Assembly: GCA_959606905.1 (NCBI GenBank)
Contig: CAUHML010000019.1
Location: 1-50,094, forward strand
DNA from: an uncultured Bacteroides sp.
Lineage (GTDB): Bacteria > Bacteroidota > Bacteroidia > Bacteroidales > Bacteroidaceae
Direction of reading: 5' to 3'
DNA length: 50,094 bases
This document shows positions 8,683 to 16,785 of this stretch, piece after piece. Position numbers and translations under genes: made by a program. The stretch's first letter is position 1. Each line of letters begins with the position of its first letter. The notes under the pieces are model-generated. The model was not told where the DNA came from, made no database searches, and saw only the letters and a list, made by a program, of their open reading frames with translations.

Positions 8683-10974
8683 CTACTTTGTTTTTAACTG
8701 TTCGTTCATAGCCGCCGCTGCCTTACGGCCGTCACCCATGGCGAGAATCACAGTGGCTCCACCGCGTACAATATCGCCACCTGCATAAATCATCGGGATA
8801 GAAGATGCCATGTTCTCATCTACGGCAATCGTTCCTTTCCGTCCTAACTCCAGTCCTTTGATAGAACTAGGGACAATCGGGTTCGGCGACACTCCGACAC
8901 TTACGATAGCTAGGTCAATATCAATCGTTTCCGTAGCACCTGGGATAGCGACAGGACTACGACGTCCAGAAGCGTCCGGTTCGCCTAATTCCATTTTTTG
9001 TAGAATAACCTGTTTTACACAACCCTGCTCGTCTGCAATATATTCGATAGGATTGTGCAGTGTCAGAAATTCTACTCCCTCTTCTTTTGCGTGTTTAACT
9101 TCTTCGATACGTGCGGGCATTTCTTCTTCCGAACGACGGTAGATAATCATGGCGCGTTCGGCACCCAGACGTTTGGCCGTACGGACAGAGTCCATGGCTG
9201 TGTTGCCGCCACCGATTACTGCTACATTCTTACCGAAAGCTATCGGAGTATCAGAGTCTTCGCTGGCTGCATCCATTAGATTGACACGGGTAAGATACTC
9301 GTTGGAAGACATAATATTGATTGAGTTTTCGCCCGGAATATTCATAAAGTTAGGAAGACCGGCACCGGAAGCTACAAATATCCCTTTGAAACCTTCCTCT
9401 TTCAGGTCTTCTATACTAATTGTTTTTCCTACAATACAGTCTTTGATAAAGTTAACTCCCATTTTGGCTAGATTGTCAATCTCAACATCAACAATCTTGT
9501 TGGGCAGACGAAATTCAGGAATACCATATTTCAGTACACCGCCAATTTCGTGCAATGCTTCGAATACAGTTACGTCATATCCATATTTCGCCATATCACC
9601 TGCAAACGATAATCCTGCAGGTCCCGAGCCGATAACAGCCACTTTGATACCATTCTTTTCAGCAATGACTGGTACGGAGATTTGTCCGCTCTCGCGTTCG
9701 TAATCAGCTGCAAAACGCTCCAGATAACCGATAGCTACCGGTTTCTCATTCATTTTCAGATGAATACACTTTGATTCGCATTGTTTTTCTTGTGGGCAGA
9801 CACGACCGCAAACAGCCGGAAGTGCACTTGTCTCTTTTAATGTCTTTGCTGCTTCCAGAAATTCTCCACGCTCGATGTTCTTGATAAAACGGGGAATGTC
9901 AATTCCTACCGGACAACCTTCCATACATCCTGGGTTTGCACAGTCGAGACAACGTTTGGATTCTGTTATAGCCTGTTCAGCAGTCAACCCTTGGTTTACT
10001 TCTTCCTTGCGGCTATGTGAACGATATTTTGCATCGAGTTCGTTCATCTCAACACGCGGGATAGCCGTGCGTTCTTTGGCTTTCATCGACTTACGCAACT
10101 CCTGTCTCCAGGCAACATTACGGCTTTTTTCGTCGGTCTCCTTTGTAGCTTCGCATACAGTGTCGAGTTTGTGCATTTCTTCTCGTTCGATGTTTTTGAA
10201 TGCCCCCATGCGTTTCAGCATTTCATCAAAATCTACTTGGTGACCATCGAATTCCGGACCGTCTACACAAACAAATTTGGTTTTTCCTCCTACAGTGATA
10301 CGGCAAGCGCCACACATACCTGTTCCATCTACCATAATCGTGTTCAATGAGACGTCAGTGGGAATTTCATATTTCTTGGTTAGCAAGCAAACGAATTTCA
10401 TCATGATAGCAGGGCCGATAGCGAAGCATTTATCCACTTTCTCGCGTTTGATAACTTCTTCCACACCTTCCGTTACCAGTCCTTTGCGACCATAAGAGCC
10501 ATCATCCGTCATGATGATAACTTCGTCGGAGCTTTTGCGCATTTCTTTTTCGAGAATGATAAGGTCTTTATTACGTCCTGCCAATACAGTGATCACACGG
10601 TTGCCGGCAGCTTTCAAAGCTTGTACGATAGGGAGCATTGGGGCCACACCTACGCCACCACCGGCGCAAACAACAGTTCCGAAGTTTTCAATGTGAGTCG
10701 CTTGGCCGAGAGGACCTACTACGTCTGTAATATAATCACCTTCGTTCAACTCACAGAGGCGGGTAGAAGATAGCCCTACCTCCTGTATCACCAGGGTGAT
10801 AGTGCCTTTCTTTATATCAGAACCGGCGATAGTCAAAGGCATACGTTCTCCCTTTTCGCCTACACGTACAATGACGAAGTGTCCGGCCTTACGAGATTTA
10901 GCAATTAAAGGGGCTTCAATTTCAAATTTGAACACCTTTTCAGAAAAGCGTTCCTTGCTAATGATTTTGTTCAT
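8683..10974 (-). CDS. Fused NfnA-NfnB-like ferredoxin:NADP oxidoreductase (annotated elsewhere as glutamate synthase small subunit fusion)
   Basis: This 763-residue flavoprotein has two parts. Residues 1 to about 270 form a ferredoxin-reductase-like FAD/NAD domain (AGHFVIVRVGEKGERMPLTI; CAGGGVGVAPMLP) with a C-terminal cysteine cluster, GTGMCGACRITVGG then FVCVDGPEFDG, fit for a [2Fe-2S] site as in sulfide dehydrogenase/NfnA and PyrK. Residues from about 320 form a GltD/NfnB-like domain with two cysteine clusters (CLDCANPGCMEGCP and CGRVCPQEKQCESKC) for [4Fe-4S] sites, an FAD motif VAVIGSGPAGLSFAGDMA and an NADPH motif VAVIGGGNTAMDSVRTA. NfnAB uses two subunits; here they are one chain. It probably links NADH, NADPH and ferredoxin by bifurcation or transhydrogenation. 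No large glutamate synthase subunit is nearby. Confidence 0.85.
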   Translation of the reverse strand: MNKIISKERFSEKVFKFEIEAPLIAKSRKAGHFVIVRVGEKGERMPLTIAGSDIKKGTITLVIQEVGLSSTRLCELNEGDYITDVVGPLGQATHIENFGTVVCAGGGVGVAPMLPIVQALKAAGNRVITVLAGRNKDLIILEKEMRKSSDEVIIMTDDGSYGRKGLVTEGVEEVIKREKVDKCFAIGPAIMMKFVCLLTKKYEIPTDVSLNTIMVDGTGMCGACRITVGGKTKFVCVDGPEFDGHQVDFDEMLKRMGAFKNIEREEMHKLDTVCEATKETDEKSRNVAWRQELRKSMKAKERTAIPRVEMNELDAKYRSHSRKEEVNQGLTAEQAITESKRCLDCANPGCMEGCPVGIDIPRFIKNIERGEFLEAAKTLKETSALPAVCGRVCPQEKQCESKCIHLKMNEKPVAIGYLERFAADYERESGQISVPVIAEKNGIKVAVIGSGPAGLSFAGDMAKYGYDVTVFEALHEIGGVLKYGIPEFRLPNKIVDVEIDNLAKMGVNFIKDCIVGKTISIEDLKEEGFKGIFVASGAGLPNFMNIPGENSINIMSSNEYLTRVNLMDAASEDSDTPIAFGKNVAVIGGGNTAMDSVRTAKRLGAERAMIIYRRSEEEMPARIEEVKHAKEEGVEFLTLHNPIEYIADEQGCVKQVILQKMELGEPDASGRRSPVAIPGATETIDIDLAIVSVGVSPNPIVPSSIKGLELGRKGTIAVDENMASSIPMIYAGGDIVRGGATVILAMGDGRKAAAAMNEQLKTK

Positions 10975-11033
10975 TATCTAATTAATTTGTTGGTTTTATT
11001 ACGTAACTGCTAACAGAATGTTATAAATTATGG

Positions 11034-11063
11034 CAAAGATACAGCTTCTTTACGAAAAACAAA
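11034..11063 (-). promoter_or_regulatory. Promoter of the Nfn-like gene: -7 TATCTTTG and -33 TTTG
   Basis: On the minus strand, TATCTTTG (11034-11041) matches the -7 consensus and a TTTG (11060-11063) lies 18 bp further upstream, close to the usual spacing. The start codon is 60 bp downstream. The -33 box abuts the terminator of the preceding gene. Confidence 0.7.
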
Positions 11064-11067
11064 AAGA

Positions 11068-11094
11068 AAAGCCACTCTTTTGAAGAGTGGCTTT
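11068..11094 (-). terminator. Terminator of the FucP-like transporter gene
   Basis: AAAGCCACTCTT (11068-11079) pairs perfectly with AAGAGTGGCTTT (11083-11094) around a 3-base loop. On the minus strand a TTTTCTTTTTG tract follows. The hairpin lies 25 bp after the transporter stop codon. Confidence 0.85.
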
Positions 11095-11118
11095 CTATAT
11101 ACAGATGAATCTATCTGT

Positions 11119-12330
11119 TTATTTCGTACGGATTTTGTACCCGGCTACTCCATAATACAAGATGAACAGGAAGCAAGGTAAACACAGCCAATAAGCTTGT
11201 TGCGGGCTTGCTACATCCTTTAGCCAACCATACAGGGTAGGGATAACGGCACCACCGAACATTGCCATGATAAGCAATGATGATCCGGCTTTGGTAAACT
11301 TGCCGAGGTCGGCCATGGCAAGCGGCCACAGTGCCGGCCACATTAATGAACATCCTAATGCCATGAATGAAATAAAATAGATAGATATATGGCTCGGAGT
11401 TAGTACTACCAACAATGAACCGATAATAGCCAGGATAGAACAAATTTTTAGCGCAGTAGCTTGGCTGAGATATTTCGGAATGAAAATAATACCGCAGATA
11501 TAGCCGATCACAATACCGATTGGAGCAATCCAGGCATAATTAGCTGCACCTTCTAGTCCAAGTTCTTTTGCGTAATCGACCAATGTACCCAATGAGACAG
11601 TTTCAACACCTACATAAAGGAATAAGGCCAGGCAGCCTAGTAATAAGTGAGGAAATTGAAAAACAGACGTTTTTGTGGCAGCATATGGACAGGCTTCGGC
11701 TTCATTCTCGCTTTCGTCTTCTCCTGCCGCTTTTACTTCGGGCAGTGGAGCGAAGAATGCCATAATACCCAAAGCTATAAAAGCACAGATGATGATAATG
11801 AACGGCTTGTTCAGATCTTCGATACCAATCAGATTGACATCTTTCCCCAGCAACCATACGATAAAGATAGCGGGGATAGGCCATGCCAACTTATTACAGA
11901 TACCCATTATGCTAATACGTTTTGCTGCACTATCCAACGGGCCAAGAATGGTGATGTATGGATTTACAGACGCTTGTAGGTATGCATTGGCTGCTCCGCT
12001 GATAAAAGAAGCCAGCAAAAATAAGGTGAAGCTTTCCTGATCTGCCGATAAGATGAACAGGTAGAATGCTATGGCAAAAATAAAGAAAGACAGCGACATG
12101 GTACGTTTGTAACCTATTGCCTTAATTGTGAGTCCGGCAGGATAACCGAAAACTAGAAAAGGAATGAATGTCGCAGCGATAATCAGATAAGAAGCCGTAT
12201 TCGAGATTCCTAATGATTTTTGTAATACCGGGACTAATAATGAATTGATTCCGAGTGCGAAACCAATCGCGAAAAACATAATGCCAATAAATGTCAATGG
12301 CAACACAAAGCTTTTAGTGTTTTTTGTCAT
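11119..12330 (-). CDS. FucP-type (FHS family) sugar:H+ symporter, MFS
   Basis: The 403-residue protein has about twelve hydrophobic segments and belongs to the major facilitator superfamily, fucose/glucose/galactose permease branch. Family marks are the start SFVLPLTFIGIMFFAIGFALGI, the FGYPAGLTIKAIGYKR loop after helix 2, and the AYLQASVNPYITILGP segment in helix 4 with the conserved Asn-Pro. A charged cytoplasmic linker (AAGEDESENEAEACP, near residue 205) separates the two six-helix halves. The sugar carried is not certain from sequence; hexoses or fucose are typical. It stands alone between serS and the Nfn-like gene, each bounded by terminators, with no catabolic gene beside it. No clear -7 box was found upstream. 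Confidence 0.8.
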   Translation of the reverse strand: MTKNTKSFVLPLTFIGIMFFAIGFALGINSLLVPVLQKSLGISNTASYLIIAATFIPFLVFGYPAGLTIKAIGYKRTMSLSFFIFAIAFYLFILSADQESFTLFLLASFISGAANAYLQASVNPYITILGPLDSAAKRISIMGICNKLAWPIPAIFIVWLLGKDVNLIGIEDLNKPFIIIICAFIALGIMAFFAPLPEVKAAGEDESENEAEACPYAATKTSVFQFPHLLLGCLALFLYVGVETVSLGTLVDYAKELGLEGAANYAWIAPIGIVIGYICGIIFIPKYLSQATALKICSILAIIGSLLVVLTPSHISIYFISFMALGCSLMWPALWPLAMADLGKFTKAGSSLLIMAMFGGAVIPTLYGWLKDVASPQQAYWLCLPCFLFILYYGVAGYKIRTK

Positions 12331-12361
12331 GGGGGAAATGTGTTAAAGGTTATATAAAAAT

Positions 12362-12399
12362 CTCTTGTAAGAAAAGGATATACCTGATTCTTACAAGAG
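12362..12399 (-). terminator. Terminator of serS
   Basis: CTCTTGTAAGAA (12362-12373) pairs perfectly with TTCTTACAAGAG (12388-12399). The minus strand continues ATTTTTATATAA. The hairpin begins 11 bp after the serS stop. Confidence 0.85.
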
Positions 12400-12409
12400 T
12401 GAAAAATTC

Positions 12410-13684
12410 TTAGTCTATCATATCGAAACCGCAGTATGGAACCAATGCTTTCGGAATTTTGATTCCTTCAGGTGTCTGGTTGTTTTCGAGTAGGGCCGCA
12501 ACGATACGTGGCAATGCCAGTGCTGAACCGTTTAGGGTGTGACAAAGTTCAGTTTTCTTTTCTCCACTACGATAACGGCATTTCAGACGGTTGGCCTGAT
12601 AGGTGTCGAAGTTGGAAACGGAACTTACTTCCAACCAGCGTTTTTGTGCTTCTGAGTATACTTCGAAGTCGAAGCAAAGCGCAGCGGTAAAACTCATGTC
12701 TCCTCCGCAAAGACGAAGAATGCGGTAGGGTAATTCCAGTTTTTGCAGCAGTCCTTCTACATGGTCGAGCATTTCCTGATGAGATTGCTTGGAGTGTTCC
12801 GGTTTGTCGATACGCACCAATTCTACTTTGGAGAATTCGTGCAGGCGATTCAAGCCACGCACATCCTTGCCATAAGAACCTGCTTCGCGACGGAAACATT
12901 GTGTATATGCACAATTCTTGATAGGCAATTGTTTTTCGTCTAGGATGACATCGCGATAGATATTAGTAACAGGCACTTCTGCTGTCGGAATCAAATATAA
13001 ATCATCTACTTCGCAATGGTACATTTGTCCTTCTTTGTCAGGAAGTTGTCCTGTGCCGTAACCGGAAGCGGCGTTGACCACTGTCGGTGGCATGATTTCA
13101 ATATATCCGGATTTGCGTGCTTCATCCAGGAAGAAGTTGATAAGGGCACGTTGAAGTTGTGCACCTTTTCCTTTGTATACAGGAAAACCTGCTCCTGTGA
13201 TTTTAACACCCAAGTCGAAGTCTATCAAATCATATTTTTTTGCCAGTTCCCAGTGGGGAAGTGCATCTTTGGGAAGTTCGGTTTCCATTCCTCCCATTTT
13301 CTCGACGACATTGTCTTCGGCACCTACACCTTCGGGTACACTGTCATAAGGAATATTAGGAATCGTATAGAGTGCATTCTGCATATCGGTGGCAGCTTGT
13401 GTCATTGTTGCGTCCAATTCCTTATTACCTTCTTTTAATTCTGTTACACGTGCGCGTGCGGTTTCAGCTTCTTCTTTCTTGCCTTCCTTCATCAGTTGTC
13501 CGATTGTGCGCGAAAGAGAATTAACTTCTGCCAGATTTTTATCTAATTGATTTTGGGTACTACGTCTCTTGTCGTTAAGAGCAATAACCTGCTCTATCGT
13601 TTCTTTTGCATTTTTGAAATGCTTCTTTTCCAGTCCGCGGATTACCGCCTCTGTGTTTTCTGTAATTTGTTTAATGGTAAGCAT
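12410..13684 (-). CDS. serS: Seryl-tRNA synthetase
   Basis: SerS charges tRNA-Ser (and tRNA-Sec where present) with serine in the cytoplasm. The 424 residues start with the tRNA-binding antiparallel coiled-coil arm (about residues 25-110, rich in Lys/Glu heptads). The class II catalytic core follows: TAEVPVTNIYRDVIL, motif 2 in YTQCFRREAGSYGKDVRGLNR near residue 275, and motif 3 plus the serine site in NGSALALPRIVAALLENNQ near residue 395. SFTAALCFDFEVY and WLEVSSVSNFDTYQANRL are also typical. Length is normal. It has its own -7 box 36 bp upstream and its own terminator, so it is probably monocistronic. Confidence 0.98.
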   Translation of the reverse strand: MLTIKQITENTEAVIRGLEKKHFKNAKETIEQVIALNDKRRSTQNQLDKNLAEVNSLSRTIGQLMKEGKKEEAETARARVTELKEGNKELDATMTQAATDMQNALYTIPNIPYDSVPEGVGAEDNVVEKMGGMETELPKDALPHWELAKKYDLIDFDLGVKITGAGFPVYKGKGAQLQRALINFFLDEARKSGYIEIMPPTVVNAASGYGTGQLPDKEGQMYHCEVDDLYLIPTAEVPVTNIYRDVILDEKQLPIKNCAYTQCFRREAGSYGKDVRGLNRLHEFSKVELVRIDKPEHSKQSHQEMLDHVEGLLQKLELPYRILRLCGGDMSFTAALCFDFEVYSEAQKRWLEVSSVSNFDTYQANRLKCRYRSGEKKTELCHTLNGSALALPRIVAALLENNQTPEGIKIPKALVPYCGFDMID

Positions 13685-13719
13685 ATCTATACTTTTTATG
13701 AACTTTCACTTAATGGATG

Positions 13720-13727
13720 CAAAGATA
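13720..13727 (-). promoter_or_regulatory. Promoter -7 box of serS (TATCTTTG)
   Basis: The minus strand reads TATCTTTG followed by CA, matching the -7 consensus, 36 bp before the serS start codon. TTG-containing sequence about 18 bp upstream could be a weak -33 box. Confidence 0.65.
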
Positions 13728-13767
13728 CAGAAAAAACGAACAATCAAGCAACGAAAATATCTAAAAA

Positions 13768-13812
13768 AGAAAAGGAGATGCAATCGCTTGGATTACATCT
13801 CCTTCTTTTAAA
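13768..13812 (-). terminator. Terminator of the rplU-rpmA operon
   Basis: AAGGAGATG (13772-13780) pairs with CATCTCCTT (13796-13804), and an inner AATC/GATT pair extends the stem past one mismatch. The minus strand then runs TTTTCTTTTTTAG. It lies about 20 bp after the rpmA stop. Confidence 0.8.
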
Positions 13813-13829
13813 TATTCTCAGTTGTGCAA

Positions 13830-14093
13830 TTATGCTTCAGTTGCAGGAATTACAGAAACATATCTTCTGTCTTCTTTACCTACTTTGAAGTTTACTGTAC
13901 CGTCTACTAAAGCGAAAAGAGTGTGGTCTTTACCCATACCGATGTTGTCACCCGGGTGGAATTCAGTACCTCTTTGACGAACGATGATGTTACCTGCTTT
14001 GCAAGCTTCGCCACCAAATATCTTAACGCCTAATCTTTTACTTGCTGATTCGCGGCCGTTCTTAGAACTACCGACACCTTTTTTATGTGCCAT
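13830..14093 (-). CDS. rpmA: 50S ribosomal protein bL27
   Basis: This 87-residue basic protein has the exact bL27 pattern: [22 protein letters not shown] at the start (split here as the flexible N-terminal arm that reaches the peptidyl transferase centre), [20 protein letters not shown] in the middle and [14 protein letters not shown] toward the end. It lacks the N-terminal extension that is cut off in Firmicutes. It begins 23 bp after rplU, the standard rplU-rpmA pair. Confidence 0.98.
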   Translation of the reverse strand: MAHKKGVGSSKNGRESASKRLGVKIFGGEACKAGNIIVRQRGTEFHPGDNIGMGKDHTLFALVDGTVNFKVGKEDRRYVSVIPATEA

Positions 14094-14116
14094 TTCTTTT
14101 TACTGTTTTTAATTGA

Positions 14117-14434
14117 TTAAGCTACTACTTCTGTGATTGTTAATTCAGTGAACTGTTGACGGTGACCGTTCAGTTTTCTGTGACCTTTTCTTCTTTTCTT
14201 GTGGAAAACAAGAACTTTGTCACCTTTAACCAAGTTTGAAACAACCTGGCAAATAACTTTAGCACCTTCTACGATAGGAGCACCTACAGTTACGTTTCCG
14301 TCTTTGTCTACCAAAAGAACCTTTTCAAATTCTACTGTTGAACCGTTTTCTGCACCTTCGATGTGGTGAACGAACAACTTCTGACCAGCTTCTGCTTTGA
14401 ATTGCTGACCGTTAATTTCTACAATTGCGTACAT
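14117..14434 (-). CDS. rplU: 50S ribosomal protein bL21
   Basis: This 105-residue protein starts [20 protein letters not shown] and ends with the rRNA-binding [19 protein letters not shown] region, both diagnostic of bL21. [20 protein letters not shown] in the centre is also conserved. It binds 23S rRNA early in assembly of the large subunit. It is the first gene of the rplU-rpmA operon and is preceded by an 85-base leader from a good -7 box, which may carry regulation. Confidence 0.98.
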   Translation of the reverse strand: MYAIVEINGQQFKAEAGQKLFVHHIEGAENGSTVEFEKVLLVDKDGNVTVGAPIVEGAKVICQVVSNLVKGDKVLVFHKKRRKGHRKLNGHRQQFTELTITEVVA

Positions 14435-14520
14435 CTTATATAATAAATGTATAAGTTAGCTCCGGCGGGTGGTCTTTAATCACTTAGAGAACTCTTTATC
14501 AAACCCGTTGCGGAATAATC
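14435..14520 (-). promoter_or_regulatory. Candidate structured 5' leader of rplU
   Basis: In the predicted transcript the bases directly before the AUG fold into a 6-bp hairpin: CTTATA (14435-14440) with TATAAG (14450-14455). Further upstream CGGGT pairs with ACCCG across about 32 bases. Ribosomal-protein operons often have autoregulatory leaders, but I cannot match this one to a known family, so it is only a candidate. Nothing else was seen in the gap up to 14649. Confidence 0.3.
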
Positions 14521-14525
14521 GGGCA

Positions 14526-14533
14526 CAAAAGTA
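14526..14533 (-). promoter_or_regulatory. Promoter -7 box of rplU-rpmA (TACTTTTG)
   Basis: The minus strand reads TACTTTTG, matching TAnnTTTG, with a GTTG about 17 bp upstream as a possible -33. The resulting leader would be about 85 bases. Confidence 0.6.
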
Positions 14534-14649
14534 CTGTTTTTATTTGTTTTCAACAAATATTTCTTTTGTTTTTTTAGTTGTGTTGCTATTACTTTGCTCA
14601 TTTATAGAATAGTATGCACAAACTTCGTTGTCAACTATTAAGGGGGACT

Positions 14650-15285
14650 TTAAAGTAAATCGCTAAGATTTTTCACAATTATTCGGTGCGGATAAGCGCG
14701 AAGTTCGTCAGCGGTAGTCATTCCGTTGAGTACGCCTGCAAAATCGACTCTTGCATTCCGAGCAGTTTCCGCATCTACAATGCTGTCTCCGATATACAAA
14801 GTTTCTTTCGGGGTACTTCTCAAATGTTCCAAGGCAAATTTGACTCCTTCTGGTGAAGGTTTTGCAGCTTTGACATCTTCTCCACCTACCACTATATCAA
14901 GAAAATCTTCCGGTTGGTACTCTTCGAGGAAACTCAGTATCCTAAATCGGTATTTAGTAGAGATAATTCCGATACGGGCACTCCGTTTCTTCAGCTCTTT
15001 CAGTGTAGATAACGTGTCGGGGAAAAGCTGGGTGTTCACATTCATGTGTACATCGGCTTCCAATCTGTATTCCTGTCGGAAAGCTTCGAGTTGTATTGGG
15101 TCGGTGATTCCGGTAAGAATACTGAAAGATTCTTCCAATGTTTTGCCGATAGTACGTTTGATTGCTTCATCGGTAACGGTTAAATACTGGTGGCGGGTGA
15201 GCACAATTCGGAAACACTTAACGATACCACGTGACGAATCGGCTAGTGTATAGTCGAAATCGAATAAATAGGTTTTATAATTCAT
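14650..15285 (-). CDS. HAD-superfamily phosphatase, phosphoglycolate-phosphatase-like
   Basis: The 211-residue cytoplasmic protein has all four HAD motifs. Motif I is FDFDYTLADSS with nucleophile Asp9 and acid/base Asp11; motif II is the GIISTKYR Ser/Thr; motif III Lys lies in KAAKPSPEG; motif IV is YIGDSIVDAETARNA. The helical cap between motif I and II (about residues 17-80) is of the C1 type found in phosphoglycolate phosphatase (Gph) and beta-phosphoglucomutase relatives. The substrate cannot be assigned from sequence. It has its own -7 box 18 bp upstream of the start codon. Confidence 0.85.
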   Translation of the reverse strand: MNYKTYLFDFDYTLADSSRGIVKCFRIVLTRHQYLTVTDEAIKRTIGKTLEESFSILTGITDPIQLEAFRQEYRLEADVHMNVNTQLFPDTLSTLKELKKRSARIGIISTKYRFRILSFLEEYQPEDFLDIVVGGEDVKAAKPSPEGVKFALEHLRSTPKETLYIGDSIVDAETARNARVDFAGVLNGMTTADELRAYPHRIIVKNLSDLL

Positions 15286-15302
15286 TGGGGAGAACTTTTC
15301 CG

Positions 15303-15310
15303 CAAAAGTA
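15303..15310 (-). promoter_or_regulatory. Promoter -7 box of the HAD gene (TACTTTTG)
   Basis: The minus strand reads TACTTTTG, a consensus -7 box, 18 bp upstream of the HAD start codon. No convincing -33 box was found; it overlaps the short gap after the TraB/GumN gene. Confidence 0.5.
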
Positions 15311-15323
15311 CTAAAATCTTTTC

Positions 15324-16208
15324 TTATTTTACAGGTTCTACCGTGTATCCTTGTTTTTTTAATAAGTTTAGCAATCCTTTGTCACCGGGAAGGTGCAGGG
15401 CACCAACTGCAATAAAAGTAGGAGCTGTTTTCATAATAGCCGGAAGTTTTTCAGACCATGCCTTGTTGCGATTATAAATCATTGCGTCTTCTTCACCGGG
15501 AGTCGGGTCACATTGATTGCCTTTACGCTCTTCGCTGATACGAAGCATTTGGTTTAAGTCCTGTCGCATATAGGCGTTAGTGAGTTTTTTCAGGCTTTCC
15601 ACTTCTGTATTGATGTTGTTGATCGTACACATTAGCAGTTGTGCTTGCCGTTGCAGCGAATAACCATTGAATAATAAATTGAATTGAAATTCCGCAGTTT
15701 CTAGTCCGTCTACTTTTTTCCCGTTTTGGGTAGCTTGTGATTGGAAGAAGGTATCTAGCTGTTCTTGAGGATTAAATTTGCCTATATGTTTTACATATGC
15801 TGCCACTACTACGTTGTTCAGCAGGAATGCAGGTTTCAGTTTGGGGGCTGCGCTTAAATCTAGCATCAGGTTTTCTTTGCAGAATTTGTTAGCCGTTGCA
15901 AAGTCTTCAGGGGAGAGGAGGGTGGACAGCGTACTGTCGTTGGCGATCATCATAGCTTGTTGCATTTTCTGCATGGTGACCGGTGACTGCATTTCCGACA
16001 TTTTCAGCTCTCCATATACTTGTTGGGTTTCTTTCATTGCTTTTTGAAGTCCGGCAATACTGTCCATAATGCTGAATGGTGCCAAGTGATGTGTACCTAT
16101 AATGTAAGAGGGCTGATTTAGTCCGTTGCCGGATACTTTCCATAAAAGTTGGGCGTTTGCGCTAAACGCTACACAGATAAATAGTACTGCTCCGATAAAT
16201 GATTTCAT
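15324..16208 (-). CDS. TraB/GumN-family exported protein
   Basis: This 294-residue protein has a signal peptide (MKSFIGAVLFICVAFSANAQ, cleavage likely after Ala-Asn-Ala-Gln). The mature part opens LLWKVSGNGLNQPSYIIGTHH, with the GTHH motif typical of TraB/GumN (PF01963) proteins, and ends with the second family motif VGALHLPGDKGLLNLLKKQG. The family, related to the TIKI proteases of animals, is thought to use Gly-x-x-His and Glu/His residues for metal-dependent proteolysis, but bacterial members are little studied. It is the last gene of an envelope-gene run, 34 bp after the NlpC/P60 gene. It probably acts in the periplasm. Confidence 0.83.
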   Translation of the reverse strand: MKSFIGAVLFICVAFSANAQLLWKVSGNGLNQPSYIIGTHHLAPFSIMDSIAGLQKAMKETQQVYGELKMSEMQSPVTMQKMQQAMMIANDSTLSTLLSPEDFATANKFCKENLMLDLSAAPKLKPAFLLNNVVVAAYVKHIGKFNPQEQLDTFFQSQATQNGKKVDGLETAEFQFNLLFNGYSLQRQAQLLMCTINNINTEVESLKKLTNAYMRQDLNQMLRISEERKGNQCDPTPGEEDAMIYNRNKAWSEKLPAIMKTAPTFIAVGALHLPGDKGLLNLLKKQGYTVEPVK

Positions 16209-16242
16209 AAATTTATTTCAATAAGAGTGAATGATTTGATTG

Positions 16243-16755
16243 TTAACGTATTCTACCACCGCTGATCCAATGCCTGAGATAATAGTCTTCGTTTAGCCTA
16301 CTGACGATTACCCCGCGACTTGTGCTGGAATGAATGAATTTCCCACTTTTCAGATAAATGCCTACATGAGCTACTCTCTTTCTAGAACGATTACTGCTAA
16401 AGAATACCAAGTCACCTTCTTTGAGGTTTCGTTTAGCTACTTTGTTGCTCTTATTCTTCAGTTCTTCTGTGTTTCGTGGCACTTGGATACGATATACTTT
16501 CCGATAGATTTGATAAACCATGCCTGAACAGTCGGTCCCTCTTTTCGAATCTCCACCGCCACGATAAGGGGCTCCTATCCAGTCGGCAGCTTCTAGGTAG
16601 AGTTTATGGTCGTCTTCCAAGTTGATGTCTATACCCAATAAGACAGAAGCTCGCGCCAGTGCCTGATAATCCAGACGGGGGGCGGATGTGCGGCAGGAGC
16701 TGAAAATGACGGTTAGCCCTACCAATATGAAAAAGAGTTTAAAGTTAATCTTCAT
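16243..16755 (-). CDS. NlpC/P60-family peptidoglycan hydrolase, lipoprotein
   Basis: The 170-residue precursor has a lipoprotein signal ending FSSC, with lipid acceptor Cys21. The NlpC/P60 domain (about residues 55-165) contains the catalytic Cys76 in GTDCSGMVYQIY, His130 in KRVAHVGIYL and a third polar residue, His142, in GKFIHSSTSRG. Enzymes of this type (Spr/MepS-like) cut D-Glu-meso-DAP or cross-link peptide bonds in peptidoglycan. The domain is single and has no binding repeats. It lies 30 bp downstream of the ABC ATPase gene. Confidence 0.9.
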   Translation of the reverse strand: MKINFKLFFILVGLTVIFSSCRTSAPRLDYQALARASVLLGIDINLEDDHKLYLEAADWIGAPYRGGGDSKRGTDCSGMVYQIYRKVYRIQVPRNTEELKNKSNKVAKRNLKEGDLVFFSSNRSRKRVAHVGIYLKSGKFIHSSTSRGVIVSRLNEDYYLRHWISGGRIR

Positions 16756-16785
16756 CGGCTGCCTTTCCTTTTTTGTTGATGATAT

